From positions 1 through 64,000 of the forward strand of contig NZ_RQXW01000020.1 in NCBI RefSeq assembly GCF_003957515.1: 64,000 bases of DNA, read 5' to 3'. The notes under the pieces were generated by a model. That model searched no databases. It was not told where the DNA came from and was given only the letters and a program-made list of their open reading frames with translations. Every line of letters starts with the position of its first letter. Positions within the stretch are counted from its first letter, which is position 1. This document shows, piece after piece, positions 52,844-61,042 of this stretch. The translations under genes were made by a program, and so were the position numbers. Source of the DNA: Amphritea opalescens (GTDB lineage: Bacteria; Pseudomonadota; Gammaproteobacteria; Pseudomonadales; Balneatricaceae).

Positions 52844-52871
52844 TTGACATACCAAGCAAAATCATTAGAAT
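52844..52871 (+). promoter_or_regulatory. Promoter of the tRNA array
   Basis: TTGACA (52844-52849), a 16-bp spacer and TAGAAT (52866-52871) lie about 17 bp before the first tRNA. This is the only strong promoter seen before the array, so the five units may be one transcript. Confidence 0.75.
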
Positions 52872-52888
52872 TCGGCTCTCGATTTAAG

Positions 52889-52964
52889 GGGCGTGTAGCT
52901 CAGTTGGGAGAGCGTCGCCCTTACAAGGCGAATGTCGGGAGTTCGAGCCTCTCCACGCCCACCA
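52889..52964 (+). tRNA. tRNA-Val(TAC), unit 1
   Basis: The 76-nt cloverleaf has a 7-bp acceptor GGGCGTG/CACGCCC, D arm GCTC..GAGC, anticodon loop CTTACAA (TAC), T arm GGGAG..CTCTC and an encoded CCA. Confidence 0.95.
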
Positions 52965-53005
52965 AGTCGAATGACTTGCCAAATTGTTTTTTATGTGCAA
53001 AATGG

Positions 53006-53116
53006 CCGTCGCGAGTTTTGATCTCGCACAATACGAAGCGTGAGTTTCGTTTGTTAGATTGCCAGTCTATCACTGATGTGGGAATGGTGGTCGCGGGTTT
53101 GAGTCCCGTATAATGC
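53006..53116 (+). pseudogene. Degenerate tRNA-Asp-like copy, unit 1
   Basis: Between Val and Asp of unit 1. 53035-53116 carries a tRNA-Asp-like anticodon region with a base change (CAGTCTATCACTG) and a near-intact T arm (GGTCGCGGGTTTGAGTCCCGT). No acceptor stem can form. An older, more decayed T-arm remnant lies at 53006-53037 (GTCGCGAGTTTTGATCTCGCACAAT). Confidence 0.7.
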
Positions 53117-53193
53117 GGAGTGGTAGTTCAGTTGGTTAGAATACCTGCCTGTCACGCAGGGGGTCGCGGGTTCGAGTCCCGTCCATTCCGCCA
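53117..53193 (+). tRNA. tRNA-Asp(GTC), unit 1
   Basis: The 77-nt cloverleaf has acceptor GGAGTGG/CCATTCC, anticodon loop CTGTCAC (GTC), T arm GCGGG..CCCGT and an encoded CCA. Confidence 0.95.
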
Positions 53194-53286
53194 CTTTTTA
53201 AGCTGATTCGATTGTATAATCGGATGAGTGCTTCTAAAGCCTAAAGTGCTAGGCAAGGAAGTAAAACGATAAGCCATCTGCTTAGT

Positions 53287-53362
53287 GGGCGTGTAGCTCA
53301 GTTGGGAGAGCGTCGCCCTTACAAGGCGAATGTCGGGAGTTCGAGCCTCTCCACGCCCACCA
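53287..53362 (+). tRNA. tRNA-Val(TAC), unit 2
   Basis: Identical in sequence to the unit 1 tRNA-Val. It is preceded by a spacer of about 93 bp that recurs between all units. Confidence 0.95.
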
Positions 53363-53380
53363 CTAAGCTTAAACCACTGC

Positions 53381-53463
53381 GAAGTGGTCGTTTAGTTTGA
53401 TTGATTACCAGTCTGTCACTGATGTGTGGCATGGTGGTCGCGGGTTCGAGTCCCGTACAATGC
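53381..53463 (+). pseudogene. Degenerate tRNA-Asp-like copy, unit 2
   Basis: This 83-bp copy starts GAAGTGG instead of GGAGTGG, keeps CTGTCAC and an intact T arm, but has about 10 extra bases in the variable region. Its 3' end ACAATGC cannot pair with the 5' end. There is no CCA of its own; the next base starts the true tRNA-Asp. Confidence 0.75.
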
Positions 53464-53540
53464 GGAGTGGTAGTTCAGTTGGTTAGAATACCTGCCTGTC
53501 ACGCAGGGGGTCGCGGGTTCGAGTCCCGTCCATTCCGCCA
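53464..53540 (+). tRNA. tRNA-Asp(GTC), unit 2
   Basis: Identical to the unit 1 tRNA-Asp, CCA encoded. Confidence 0.95.
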
Positions 53541-53633
53541 CTTTTTTAGCTGATTCGATTGAATGATCGGATGAGTACTTCTAAAGCCTAAAGTGCCAGG
53601 CAAGGAAGTAAAACGATAAGCCATCTGCTTAGT

Positions 53634-53709
53634 GGGCGTGTAGCTCAGTTGGGAGAGCGTCGCCCTTACAAGGCGAATGTCGGGAGTTCGAGCCTCTCCA
53701 CGCCCACCA
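53634..53709 (+). tRNA. tRNA-Val(TAC), unit 3
   Basis: Identical to the other Val copies, CCA encoded. Confidence 0.95.
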
Positions 53710-53740
53710 CTAAGCTTTAAGTGAAAGCTTAAACCACTGC

Positions 53741-53817
53741 GGAGTGGTAGTTCAGTTGGTTAGAATACCTGCCTGTCACGCAGGGGGTCGCGGGTTCGAG
53801 TCCCGTCCATTCCGCCA
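53741..53817 (+). tRNA. tRNA-Asp(GTC), unit 3
   Basis: Identical to the other Asp copies. This unit has no pseudo-tRNA; the Val-Asp gap is only 31 bp and holds a TAAGCTTT/AAAGCTTA hairpin. Confidence 0.95.
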
Positions 53818-53910
53818 CTTTTTTAGCTGATTCGATTAAATGATCGGATGAGTGCTTCTAAAGCCTAAAGCGCCAGGCAAGGAAGTAAAACGATAAGCCA
53901 TCTGCTTAGT

Positions 53911-53986
53911 GGGCGTGTAGCTCAGTTGGGAGAGCGTCGCCCTTACAAGGCGAATGTCGGGAGTTCGAGCCTCTCCACGCCCACCA
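53911..53986 (+). tRNA. tRNA-Val(TAC), unit 4
   Basis: Identical to the other Val copies, CCA encoded. Confidence 0.95.
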
Positions 53987-54026
53987 CTAAGCTTAAGTCT
54001 TTTTTTGTTAAGGCTTAAACCACTGC

Positions 54027-54109
54027 GAAGTGGTCGTTTAGTTTGATTGATTACCAGTCTGTCACTGATGTGTGGGATGGTGGTCGCGGGTTCGAGTCCC
54101 GTACAATGC
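54027..54109 (+). pseudogene. Degenerate tRNA-Asp-like copy, unit 4
   Basis: Nearly identical to the unit 2 copy (GGGATGG where unit 2 has GGCATGG), 83 bp. It has an intact T arm and a GTC loop but no acceptor pairing. Directly abuts the true tRNA-Asp. Confidence 0.75.
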
Positions 54110-54186
54110 GGAGTGGTAGTTCAGTTGGTTAGAATACCTGCCTGTCACGCAGGGGGTCGCGGGTTCGAGTCCCGTCCATTCCGCCA
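54110..54186 (+). tRNA. tRNA-Asp(GTC), unit 4
   Basis: Identical to the other Asp copies, CCA encoded. Confidence 0.95.
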
Positions 54187-54279
54187 CTTTTTAAACTGAT
54201 TCGATTAAATGATCGGATGAGTGCTTCTAAAGCCTAAAGTGCCAGGCAAGGAAGTAAAACGATAAGCCATCTGCTTAGT

Positions 54280-54355
54280 GGGCGTGTAGCTCAGTTGGGA
54301 GAGCGTCGCCCTTACAAGGCGAATGTCGGGAGTTCGAGCCTCTCCACGCCCACCA
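54280..54355 (+). tRNA. tRNA-Val(TAC), unit 5
   Basis: Identical to the other Val copies, CCA encoded. Confidence 0.95.
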
Positions 54356-54386
54356 CTAAGCTTTAAGCGAAAGCTTAAGCCACTGC

Positions 54387-54463
54387 GGAGTGGTAGTTCA
54401 GTTGGTTAGAATACCTGCCTGTCACGCAGGGGGTCGCGGGTTCGAGTCCCGTCCATTCCGCCA
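54387..54463 (+). tRNA. tRNA-Asp(GTC), unit 5
   Basis: Identical to the other Asp copies. Like unit 3, it has a short Val-Asp gap with a CTTTAAGCGAAAGCTTAAG hairpin and no pseudo-tRNA. Last tRNA of the array. Confidence 0.95.
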
Positions 54464-54825
54464 CTATTAAGCATGAAGGTGTTCAGCCTTTATCGCTTCT
54501 GTTCAAAATATCATTATCTCTGTGCTGCCATTAATCGTCTTACTTGGCGATGTCGAATCCATGTTTTAACTAAGTCTAGCCGTAATCTTGATTGTTGATG
54601 TAATAGCTAATATCGCTCTTTTTTCGCATCATTGATAATTGCCTGTTTGATATAGTGCTTTATCTTGCTGAATCCAAAGCCTTCCTTCCACACTGTCTGT
54701 TTTGCTTATCTACCATTTTGGGTATTTAGCGCAGGCGTATTGCTGCTTTACGTGTTATAAAGTTGCTTAATTTTTATTCTGGTATCTCCCTTGTTTGTTA
54801 TTACGTGGAATAAGTACTTAATCAA
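54464..54825. other. Intergenic region after the tRNA array
   Basis: About 360 AT-rich bp. I see no clear terminator for the tRNA transcript, no gene-sized frame and no strong repeat. Confidence 0.4.
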
Positions 54826-55734
54826 ATGCATCTGAATATTAATCAGGCTGAGTTGATATCGATTTGCCCCGACCCTGTGATTGCTGTTAGCCGTCGCGGG
54901 ATCGTGTCTGTGTTTAACCGTTCAGCGGAAAGCCTGCTTGGCTATGATGCTGAAGCGGTCATCGGGAAGATGAACATTCGCCAGATCTACCCTAGTCACC
55001 TTGAAGCCAGAAAGATTATGCGGCTGATGATGGATGAGCAGATGTATGGTGTGGGTAGAATCGAAGGTTATGAAACCTATGTGCTGAATAGTCGTCGGGA
55101 GAGGGTGCCTATCCGTTTGTCTGCCGCCGCGTTGATGGCCAATGGACAATACCGTGGCAGCGTGGGGTTCTTTCATGACATGACGAGGCAGAAAGCATTG
55201 GAGACCTCCTTATTAAAGCAATCAATTACCGATGATTTGAGTGGTCTATTTAATCAGCGTCATTTTTATGTGCAGGTTGCCAGTGAGATGATGAGGGTTA
55301 AGCGCTATGGTGGCGGGTTAAGCTTGATCTGTATTGATTTGGATGGCTTTAAGCAGGTTAATGACACGCTGGGGCATCTGGAAGGCGATCAAATTATCCG
55401 TCAGATCGGTCGAGTTCTCCGTGATGGCTTGAGGGATTCAGATCAAGCCTTTCGCTATGGCGGCGATGAATTTATGCTGATGCTGCCCAATACCTCTATG
55501 GAAGATGCGTGCAACTTGGCTAGCCGAGTGCGTTCCTTGTTTAATCTTGAGTGTAGTTATTCGCCTGATGCCTTGAGCCATGCTGATGTTAAGGTTTCCA
55601 TGAGTCTTGGTGTCGCCGCCTGTACCGAGGCTGAGCCCGTCGACTATTTTATCCAAAAGGCCGATATGGCAATGTACAGTGCTAAGCAGGCTGGGGGGAA
55701 TTGCGTTAAACGTTTTGCTGAAGATAAGCATTAA
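54826..55734 (+). CDS. PAS-GGDEF diguanylate cyclase
   Basis: The 302-residue protein makes cyclic di-GMP. A PAS domain (about residues 8-122, PDPVIAVSRRGIVSVFNRSAESLLGY) is joined by a short helix to a GGDEF domain. The active-site GGDEF is intact (212-216), and an inhibitory I-site RDSD (203-206) sits exactly five residues upstream. No EAL domain or membrane segment, so it is cytoplasmic. The ribosome site is weak. Confidence 0.92.
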   Translation: MHLNINQAELISICPDPVIAVSRRGIVSVFNRSAESLLGYDAEAVIGKMNIRQIYPSHLEARKIMRLMMDEQMYGVGRIEGYETYVLNSRRERVPIRLSAAALMANGQYRGSVGFFHDMTRQKALETSLLKQSITDDLSGLFNQRHFYVQVASEMMRVKRYGGGLSLICIDLDGFKQVNDTLGHLEGDQIIRQIGRVLRDGLRDSDQAFRYGGDEFMLMLPNTSMEDACNLASRVRSLFNLECSYSPDALSHADVKVSMSLGVAACTEAEPVDYFIQKADMAMYSAKQAGGNCVKRFAEDKH

Positions 55735-55763
55735 ACGATGCTTATTTATATAGGGTTGAGCGG

Positions 55764-55853
55764 TTACATCTCCTCGCCGCCATCAGCATATGAATCGTCG
55801 TCAAACTCCTCGTTAAGGCTTTCCAGTAGCAGTTCTTCTGTGTAATCTTCCAT
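55764..55853 (-). CDS. Tiny acidic ORF (29 residues)
   Basis: A 30-codon frame has a strong AAAGGAG ribosome site 6 bases before its ATG. The product MEDYTEELLLESLNEEFDDD plus nine further residues is extremely acidic (at least 12 Asp/Glu) and has no basic residue. It lies in the divergent-type gap before the desulfhydrase gene. Family unknown; a real small protein is plausible but unproven. Confidence 0.5.
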   Translation of the reverse strand: MEDYTEELLLESLNEEFDDDSYADGGEEM

Positions 55854-55929
55854 TTTATTCTCCTTTATTTTGAGTCTGTTATTCTCGGGCGTCTTGATGA
55901 AGAAAAAATGACAGGATTCTTACCGTTTT

Positions 55930-56862
55930 ATGACCCAGCATTTACCTGTTGCCAACCCCGTTATTCCTATTGATGTCATTGAGTTGCCTGAGTTTCAGCA
56001 AGCGGGCGTTCAGCTTGAGTTGTTGCGTCTTGATCTTGTTCATCCGCTGGTCAGCGGCAATAAGTGGTTCAAGTTAAAGTATGCCTTACAGGCGTTCCAA
56101 GCATCGGACTGTCAGCTATTACTTAGTTTTGGTGGGGCTTGGTCGAATCACATTCATGCTTTGGCCTATGCTGGATTTGAGCAGGGGATCGAAACGGTGG
56201 GTGTGATTCGTGGGGAGCGACCGGCCAAGCTATCGCCCACTCTCGTCGATGCAGAGCGTTGGGGAATGCAGCTTGAATTTGTGACCCGCGCGCAGTATCG
56301 GGACAAAACAGATGCAGTGTTTATGTCAGGGTTGCGGGAGAAATATGGTGAGTTTTATGCTTTGCCTGAAGGTGGCGCGGGTGAATGGGTGATTGCGGGC
56401 TGCCGAGAGATTTTATCTCTCTTTGATGCTGCCGCTTATGATCTTATCTGTTGTGCCTGTGGTACCGGTGGAACGCTCGCGGGACTGATCGCGGGTAAAC
56501 CTGCCGATGTTAGTTTATTGGGTGTTTCAGCGCTTAAAGGTGGCGAGTTTCTTTATGCTGATATTCGCGGATTGCTAACGGCTGCGCAGATTGATGATCC
56601 CGGTGGTTGGTCGTTGGCACTAGATTGCCATGAGGGTGGCTATGCTAAGGTGTCGTCTCGGTTGGCAACGGTCATGCAGCATTTTACTGAGCATAGTGGC
56701 ATTCGCTTGGAGCCGGTCTATACCGGTAAAGCGTTATTGGCATTGTTGCAGAAGATGGAGCGCGGTGAGTTTGCGCGAGGTGCGCGGGTGATGTTGATTC
56801 ATACCGGTGGTATGCAGGGGTTGCGGGGGATGGAGGCTGCTCTGCTCAAAAAACTATCCTAA
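55930..56862 (+). CDS. PLP-dependent D-cysteine desulfhydrase / ACC deaminase-like
   Basis: The 310-residue fold-type II PLP enzyme has its PLP lysine in SGNKWFKLKYAL near residue 44. SFGGAWSNHIHALAY lies near 66-80, the phosphate-binding ACGTGGTLAGLIAGK near 176, and a final LIHTGGMQGLRGME. The family covers ACC deaminase and D-cysteine desulfhydrase. The active-site signature here does not settle which; desulfhydrase is more usual in marine gammaproteobacteria. Confidence 0.85.
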   Translation: MTQHLPVANPVIPIDVIELPEFQQAGVQLELLRLDLVHPLVSGNKWFKLKYALQAFQASDCQLLLSFGGAWSNHIHALAYAGFEQGIETVGVIRGERPAKLSPTLVDAERWGMQLEFVTRAQYRDKTDAVFMSGLREKYGEFYALPEGGAGEWVIAGCREILSLFDAAAYDLICCACGTGGTLAGLIAGKPADVSLLGVSALKGGEFLYADIRGLLTAAQIDDPGGWSLALDCHEGGYAKVSSRLATVMQHFTEHSGIRLEPVYTGKALLALLQKMERGEFARGARVMLIHTGGMQGLRGMEAALLKKLS

Positions 56863-56992
56863 GGGTTGATTAAAAAGCCGTGCTAGCTTTATGGGTAGAT
56901 GCGGTTAAATCGCTATGAATATGAGTATAATGTTTAAAAACAATCAGGTAGCTAAGGTTGTGCAATAATCGTAGCGTTTCAGTGGAGTGGCA

Positions 56993-57874
56993 ATGGATAA
57001 CTTTCGTAATATTGGTTTGATTGGGCGCTTAGGCAGTACTAAGGTGCTTGATACCCTGAAGCATCTGATTCGCTTTCTCGATGAGCAGGGGTTAACGCCT
57101 ATTCTGGATCAGAAAATTGCGGCGGTTATGCCAGGTCATGGGCAGCAAACCAGTTCCCCTCGTTTGATGGGTGAGATCTGTGACCTAGTTATCGTTGTCG
57201 GTGGTGATGGTAGTCTGTTGGGTGCCGCCCGTAATCTGGCGCAATCGAATGTGCCTGTGTTAGGGGTTAACCGTGGAAGTTTGGGCTTTCTAACTGATAT
57301 TTCCCCTGCTGAAATCGAAGAGAAAGTGGGTGAAGTTCTGAATGGTCAGTATACGGTTGATCGCCGCTTTTTGATTGATGTATTGGTTAAGCGAAACGGT
57401 GAGCCGATCGGTGAGTCAACGGGGCTGAATGATTGTGTATTGCACCCTGGGAAATCGGCTCGGATGATTCAGTTTGAACTCTATATCGAGGGCCAGTTTG
57501 TCTATACGCAACGTTCCGACGGTCTTATCGTCGCTACGCCAACCGGCTCTACCGCCTATGCGCTATCGGGTGGTGGCCCTATTATGCATCCTCGACTGGA
57601 CGCCTTAGTGCTGGTGCCTATGTTTCCCCATACGTTATCGAGTCGGCCTATTGTGGTTGATGGTAATAGTGAACTTAAGCTGGTGATCAGTGATAGTAAC
57701 GAGACTTATCCGACCGTAAGCTGCGATGGCCAAAAGCATATTAACTGTGCCCCAGGAGATACCATTACAATTCATAAAAAGCCCCATAAATTAAAGCTTT
57801 TGCACCCCCTGAGCCATAACTTCTATCAAACCTGTCGCGAGAAGCTTGGTTGGGCCACTCGGTTGGGCGAGTGA
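56993..57874 (+). CDS. nadK: NAD kinase
   Basis: The 293-residue enzyme makes NADP from NAD. GGDGS is at residues 70-74, NRGSLGFLTDI near 90-100 and PTGSTAYALSGGGPI near 180-194. Start ATG 56993 has GGAG 5 bases upstream; GTG 56987 adds two residues. It begins a conserved run with the metallophosphatase, rhomboid, yeaC and pepN genes. Confidence 0.95.
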   Translation: MDNFRNIGLIGRLGSTKVLDTLKHLIRFLDEQGLTPILDQKIAAVMPGHGQQTSSPRLMGEICDLVIVVGGDGSLLGAARNLAQSNVPVLGVNRGSLGFLTDISPAEIEEKVGEVLNGQYTVDRRFLIDVLVKRNGEPIGESTGLNDCVLHPGKSARMIQFELYIEGQFVYTQRSDGLIVATPTGSTAYALSGGGPIMHPRLDALVLVPMFPHTLSSRPIVVDGNSELKLVISDSNETYPTVSCDGQKHINCAPGDTITIHKKPHKLKLLHPLSHNFYQTCREKLGWATRLGE

Positions 57875-57885
57875 CCGGAGTGTCT

Positions 57886-58860
57886 ATGGAACGTGCTTAT
57901 CAAGGCTACGATCTGATCGGTGATGTTCACGGTTGTGGGCAGTCGCTCGAGTTGTTATTAAAAAAGCTCGGTTATAGCCGGAAAAAAGGTATTTATCAGC
58001 ACCCGCAGCGCCAGGCTATTTTTATCGGTGATATTGTCGATCGTGGACCGCGTATCCGTGAGGCGTTACATATTGTTCGCGATATGGTGGATGCTGGATA
58101 TGCCCAGATCGTCATGGGGAACCATGAGTTTAATTACCTGTCTTATTTGACACCGGGGTTGCCTGGATCTGGGATGGAGTACTTAAGAGCTCATAACCGA
58201 CGACATCTACGTATCCTTAATCAAACACTCGAGCAGTTTGCGAACTATCCGCAAGAACAGAAAGAGTTTTTGCAATGGATTAAGGAGATGCCGCTGTTTT
58301 TGGATAATGGGCAGTTTAGAGTGGTGCATGCTTGCTGGTCTGCGGCGCATATTAATCGCTTTTTACACACTCAGGGGGGAAATCGAATCGATGATGAGTA
58401 TCTGCATCGTTCCGCCTATGAGGGGACGCCTGAGTGGGAGACCATGGATCGCTTGTTGCGTGGCACGCATCTTAAGCTACCGAATGATGAAATGATGGTG
58501 AGTAAGGATGGCTATAAACGACGTTTTTTCCGCACGAAATTCTGGGCGGAAAACCCTCAGTATTATGTCGATGTCGTTTTTCAGCCCGATCCGTTGCCTG
58601 AGCATGTGGCGCGCAAGCGCTTGAGTCCGCAGGATTATAAAGACCTACTGTATTACGGTACTGATGAGTCGTTGCTGTTTATTGGTCATTACTGGTGCGA
58701 CGGCAATCCTAAGCCGCTGGCACCGAATATTGCCTGTATCGATTACAGTGCGGTGAAGTTTGGCAAATTAGTGGCCTATCGCTTGGATCAGGAAACTAGG
58801 ATCGATCCAACAAAATTTATCTGGGTTGATGTATTAAAGGAAATTAGTAATGTGCCCTGA
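57886..58860 (+). CDS. Calcineurin-like metallophosphatase (PrpA/ApaH-type fold)
   Basis: The protein of about 324 residues has a bimetallic phosphatase core: GDVHG near residue 11, GDIVDRG near 45 and GNHEFN near 77, with late GHYW supplying a histidine. It resembles ApaH/PrpE-type enzymes, but the substrate is unknown. The start at 57886 has CCGGAG upstream. It follows nadK by 11 bp. Confidence 0.88.
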   Translation: MERAYQGYDLIGDVHGCGQSLELLLKKLGYSRKKGIYQHPQRQAIFIGDIVDRGPRIREALHIVRDMVDAGYAQIVMGNHEFNYLSYLTPGLPGSGMEYLRAHNRRHLRILNQTLEQFANYPQEQKEFLQWIKEMPLFLDNGQFRVVHACWSAAHINRFLHTQGGNRIDDEYLHRSAYEGTPEWETMDRLLRGTHLKLPNDEMMVSKDGYKRRFFRTKFWAENPQYYVDVVFQPDPLPEHVARKRLSPQDYKDLLYYGTDESLLFIGHYWCDGNPKPLAPNIACIDYSAVKFGKLVAYRLDQETRIDPTKFIWVDVLKEISNVP

Positions 58861-58881
58861 CAACATGTTGCGTATCGCACG

Positions 58882-59724
58882 ATGATGAATGAAGTTTTTC
58901 GCGTCTCTCTTGATCAAGACCTGAGTGGTTTTACGGCTATTCTGTGGCAGAAAAAAATTCCCCACCGAGTGTTAGAGCATGAAGGCGAGCAGCAACTATT
59001 AGTGCCTTATAATGTTAATGCCGAGCAGATTGCCGCGCTTTATCAGTTATGGCAGCAGGGTGGGGATCTATCCGGATTGCAGGTTCATCAAGAGGGCGGC
59101 CGGTCAGCGAATAGTAATATTTTGGGTAGTTGGTTAACGCTGCTACTGATTGCGTTCAGTGTCGTCATCACGTTGTTGGTGTCGTTGGGCGATAATGTAC
59201 AGATGATGAGCTGGTTTACCATTGTCGAGTTTCATGTGCAGGGTAATAAGATTTATTATGCTGACTTGCCGGCGATGTTAATGGATGGGCAGCTTTGGCG
59301 CTTAATTACGCCGGCGTTTATGCATTTTAATGTGCCGCATATCCTGTTTAACCTGCTATGGGTTTGGGTGGTCGGGCGGCGGATCGAGTTGCTGCTTGGT
59401 CGTTCCGTCTTGCTTGGCTTATTTCTATTTTCCGCACTGATTTCAAATGTCGCGCAATTTTGGATCAGTGGCCCCATGTTTGGTGGGATGTCTGGGTTTG
59501 TCTTTGCCTTGCTGGGTTTTGCTTGGTTGTGGGATCGGTTGAAGCCGATGACCATGATTGGTATGCCGCCCGCCTTGATGGGGTTTATGCTGTTTTGGCT
59601 AGTGTTAGGGTTTTCCGGAGCACTGGAAAGTCTTGGCTTGGGCTCGATTGCCAATACCGCTCACCTAGCGGGGCTGGGTGCAGGCCTGGCGCTGGTGCCG
59701 TTTGTGCGGCTGTTTCGGCAGTAA
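58882..59724 (+). CDS. Rhomboid intramembrane serine protease, GlpG-like
   Basis: The 280-residue protein has a cytoplasmic domain of about 70 residues and six or seven membrane helices. The catalytic pair is Ser204 in GGMSGFVFALLG and His261 in ANTAHLAG. The oxyanion-side HFNVPHILFN lies near 148-157. Proteolytic targets are unknown. It lies 21 bp after the phosphatase gene. Confidence 0.92.
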   Translation: MMNEVFRVSLDQDLSGFTAILWQKKIPHRVLEHEGEQQLLVPYNVNAEQIAALYQLWQQGGDLSGLQVHQEGGRSANSNILGSWLTLLLIAFSVVITLLVSLGDNVQMMSWFTIVEFHVQGNKIYYADLPAMLMDGQLWRLITPAFMHFNVPHILFNLLWVWVVGRRIELLLGRSVLLGLFLFSALISNVAQFWISGPMFGGMSGFVFALLGFAWLWDRLKPMTMIGMPPALMGFMLFWLVLGFSGALESLGLGSIANTAHLAGLGAGLALVPFVRLFRQ

Positions 59725-59849
59725 GGTGTTGGCTTAAGTAGGACTAAAAAGCAGTATTTAAAAAGTGTGATTTAAATCGTCCACTGGGCTGTAACGCTAG
59801 ATGCTAGCTAAGGCTGTGATATTATGACGTCCCATTGTGGAGAGAATAA

Positions 59850-60116
59850 ATGAATTTTGAAAAGATGATTGAGGCGATGACCCCCGAGGTCTATCAAAAC
59901 CTAAAGCGGGCGGTTGAATTGGGCAAGTGGCCTAATGGTGACCGGCTTAGCAGTGAGCAGCGGGAAACCAGCTTACGTGCGGTAATTGCCTATGATCAGA
60001 TGAAGTTGCCGGAGCATGAGCGTACCGGTTATATCAATCGCACAAAAACCGATGGTAGTCAGCACGGTTCCGATCCTCTTGAGCCGCAGGTTCTCAAAAT
60101 TTTGAACGATCATTGA
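59850..60116 (+). CDS. yeaC: YeaC family (DUF1315) protein
   Basis: The 88-residue protein begins MNFEKMIEAMTPEVYQNLKRAVELGKWPNG and ends with the family segment LRAVIAYDQMKLPEHERTGYI (about 42-62). Function unknown. Its stop overlaps the next start (TGATG), so the two are coupled. Confidence 0.9.
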   Translation: MNFEKMIEAMTPEVYQNLKRAVELGKWPNGDRLSSEQRETSLRAVIAYDQMKLPEHERTGYINRTKTDGSQHGSDPLEPQVLKILNDH

Positions 60117-60943
60117 TGAATGTTATCGCGCAGGGGGCACTGGTAAAAATGCCAGCTGAGATCGGCCCTCAGATTCGTTATCAGTTGAAGTTAGATGATC
60201 AGCTTGTTGAGCTCAATGATTATATTGGCAAGCCGATTAAATTGACCTATCAGGGGCAGATTAACTGCACCCATTGTGGCCGTAAAACCAATAAAAGTTT
60301 TGCGCAGGGTTATTGTTATCCGTGCTTTAAAAAGCTGCCGCAGTGTGATCTTTGTATTATGAGCCCAGAGAAATGCCATTACGATCAGGGCACCTGTCGT
60401 GATCCTTCGTGGGGTGAACAGTTCTGTTTTCAAAGCCATTATGTCTATTTGGCAAACTCGTCCGGGGTTAAGGTTGGTATTACCCGTGGGACTCAGATTC
60501 CGACTCGTTGGATTGATCAGGGTGCGATTCAGGCGTTGCCGATTTTTAGGGTAGAGACCCGTTTTCAGTCGGGTTTGGTTGAGCGGATTTTCGGCGAACA
60601 TGTGACGGATAAAACGAACTGGCGGGCGATGCTTAAAGGGCAGGTGGATCGCTTAGATCTCTATGCAGAACGGGATCGTCTCATGGATTTGTGCCAGCCT
60701 GGCTTAAATGAGTTAGAGAACCGTTTTGGTCTGCAAGCTATTCAGCGATTGGCGGACGCCGAGGTGTTGGAACTTAATTTTCCGGTATTGAATTTTCCGG
60801 AGAAAATAACCAGTCTTAATTTTGATAAAAACCCCGTGGTTGAAGGGGTTTTACAAGGTATAAAAGGGCAGTACCTGCTGCTGGATAGCGGTGTGATTAA
60901 TCTGAGAAAATTTACCGCCTATCAGATTGGATTTTGTGCCTAA
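60116..60943 (+). CDS. DUF2797 zinc-ribbon protein
   Basis: The protein of about 275 residues has several cysteine pairs: CTHCGRKTNKSF near 53, GYCYPCFKKLPQCDLC near 69-84 and a later GTCRDPSWGEQFCF. A nuclease-like YVYLANSSGVKVGITRGTQIPTRWIDQGA region (about 114-142) recalls GIY-YIG folds. The biological role is not established. The start at 60116 overlaps the yeaC stop. Confidence 0.85.
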   Translation: MNVIAQGALVKMPAEIGPQIRYQLKLDDQLVELNDYIGKPIKLTYQGQINCTHCGRKTNKSFAQGYCYPCFKKLPQCDLCIMSPEKCHYDQGTCRDPSWGEQFCFQSHYVYLANSSGVKVGITRGTQIPTRWIDQGAIQALPIFRVETRFQSGLVERIFGEHVTDKTNWRAMLKGQVDRLDLYAERDRLMDLCQPGLNELENRFGLQAIQRLADAEVLELNFPVLNFPEKITSLNFDKNPVVEGVLQGIKGQYLLLDSGVINLRKFTAYQIGFCA

Positions 60944-61042
60944 GGTTTGTGTCGCTTTCAAAGTTGTATCAGTACCCAAGCGTTATCAGGGTTGAAAGCA
61001 TATTTATTGTTAACGGTGTCATTGTTATTACAAGGTGAGTGA

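Noticed and set aside
52844-53113. 89-codon plus frame across tRNA-Val 1
   Set aside because: It reads through a tRNA and its promoter; not a protein gene.
52889-54463. CRISPR-like array
   Set aside because: The regular repeats are full tRNA genes and spacers, not short direct repeats with unique spacers.
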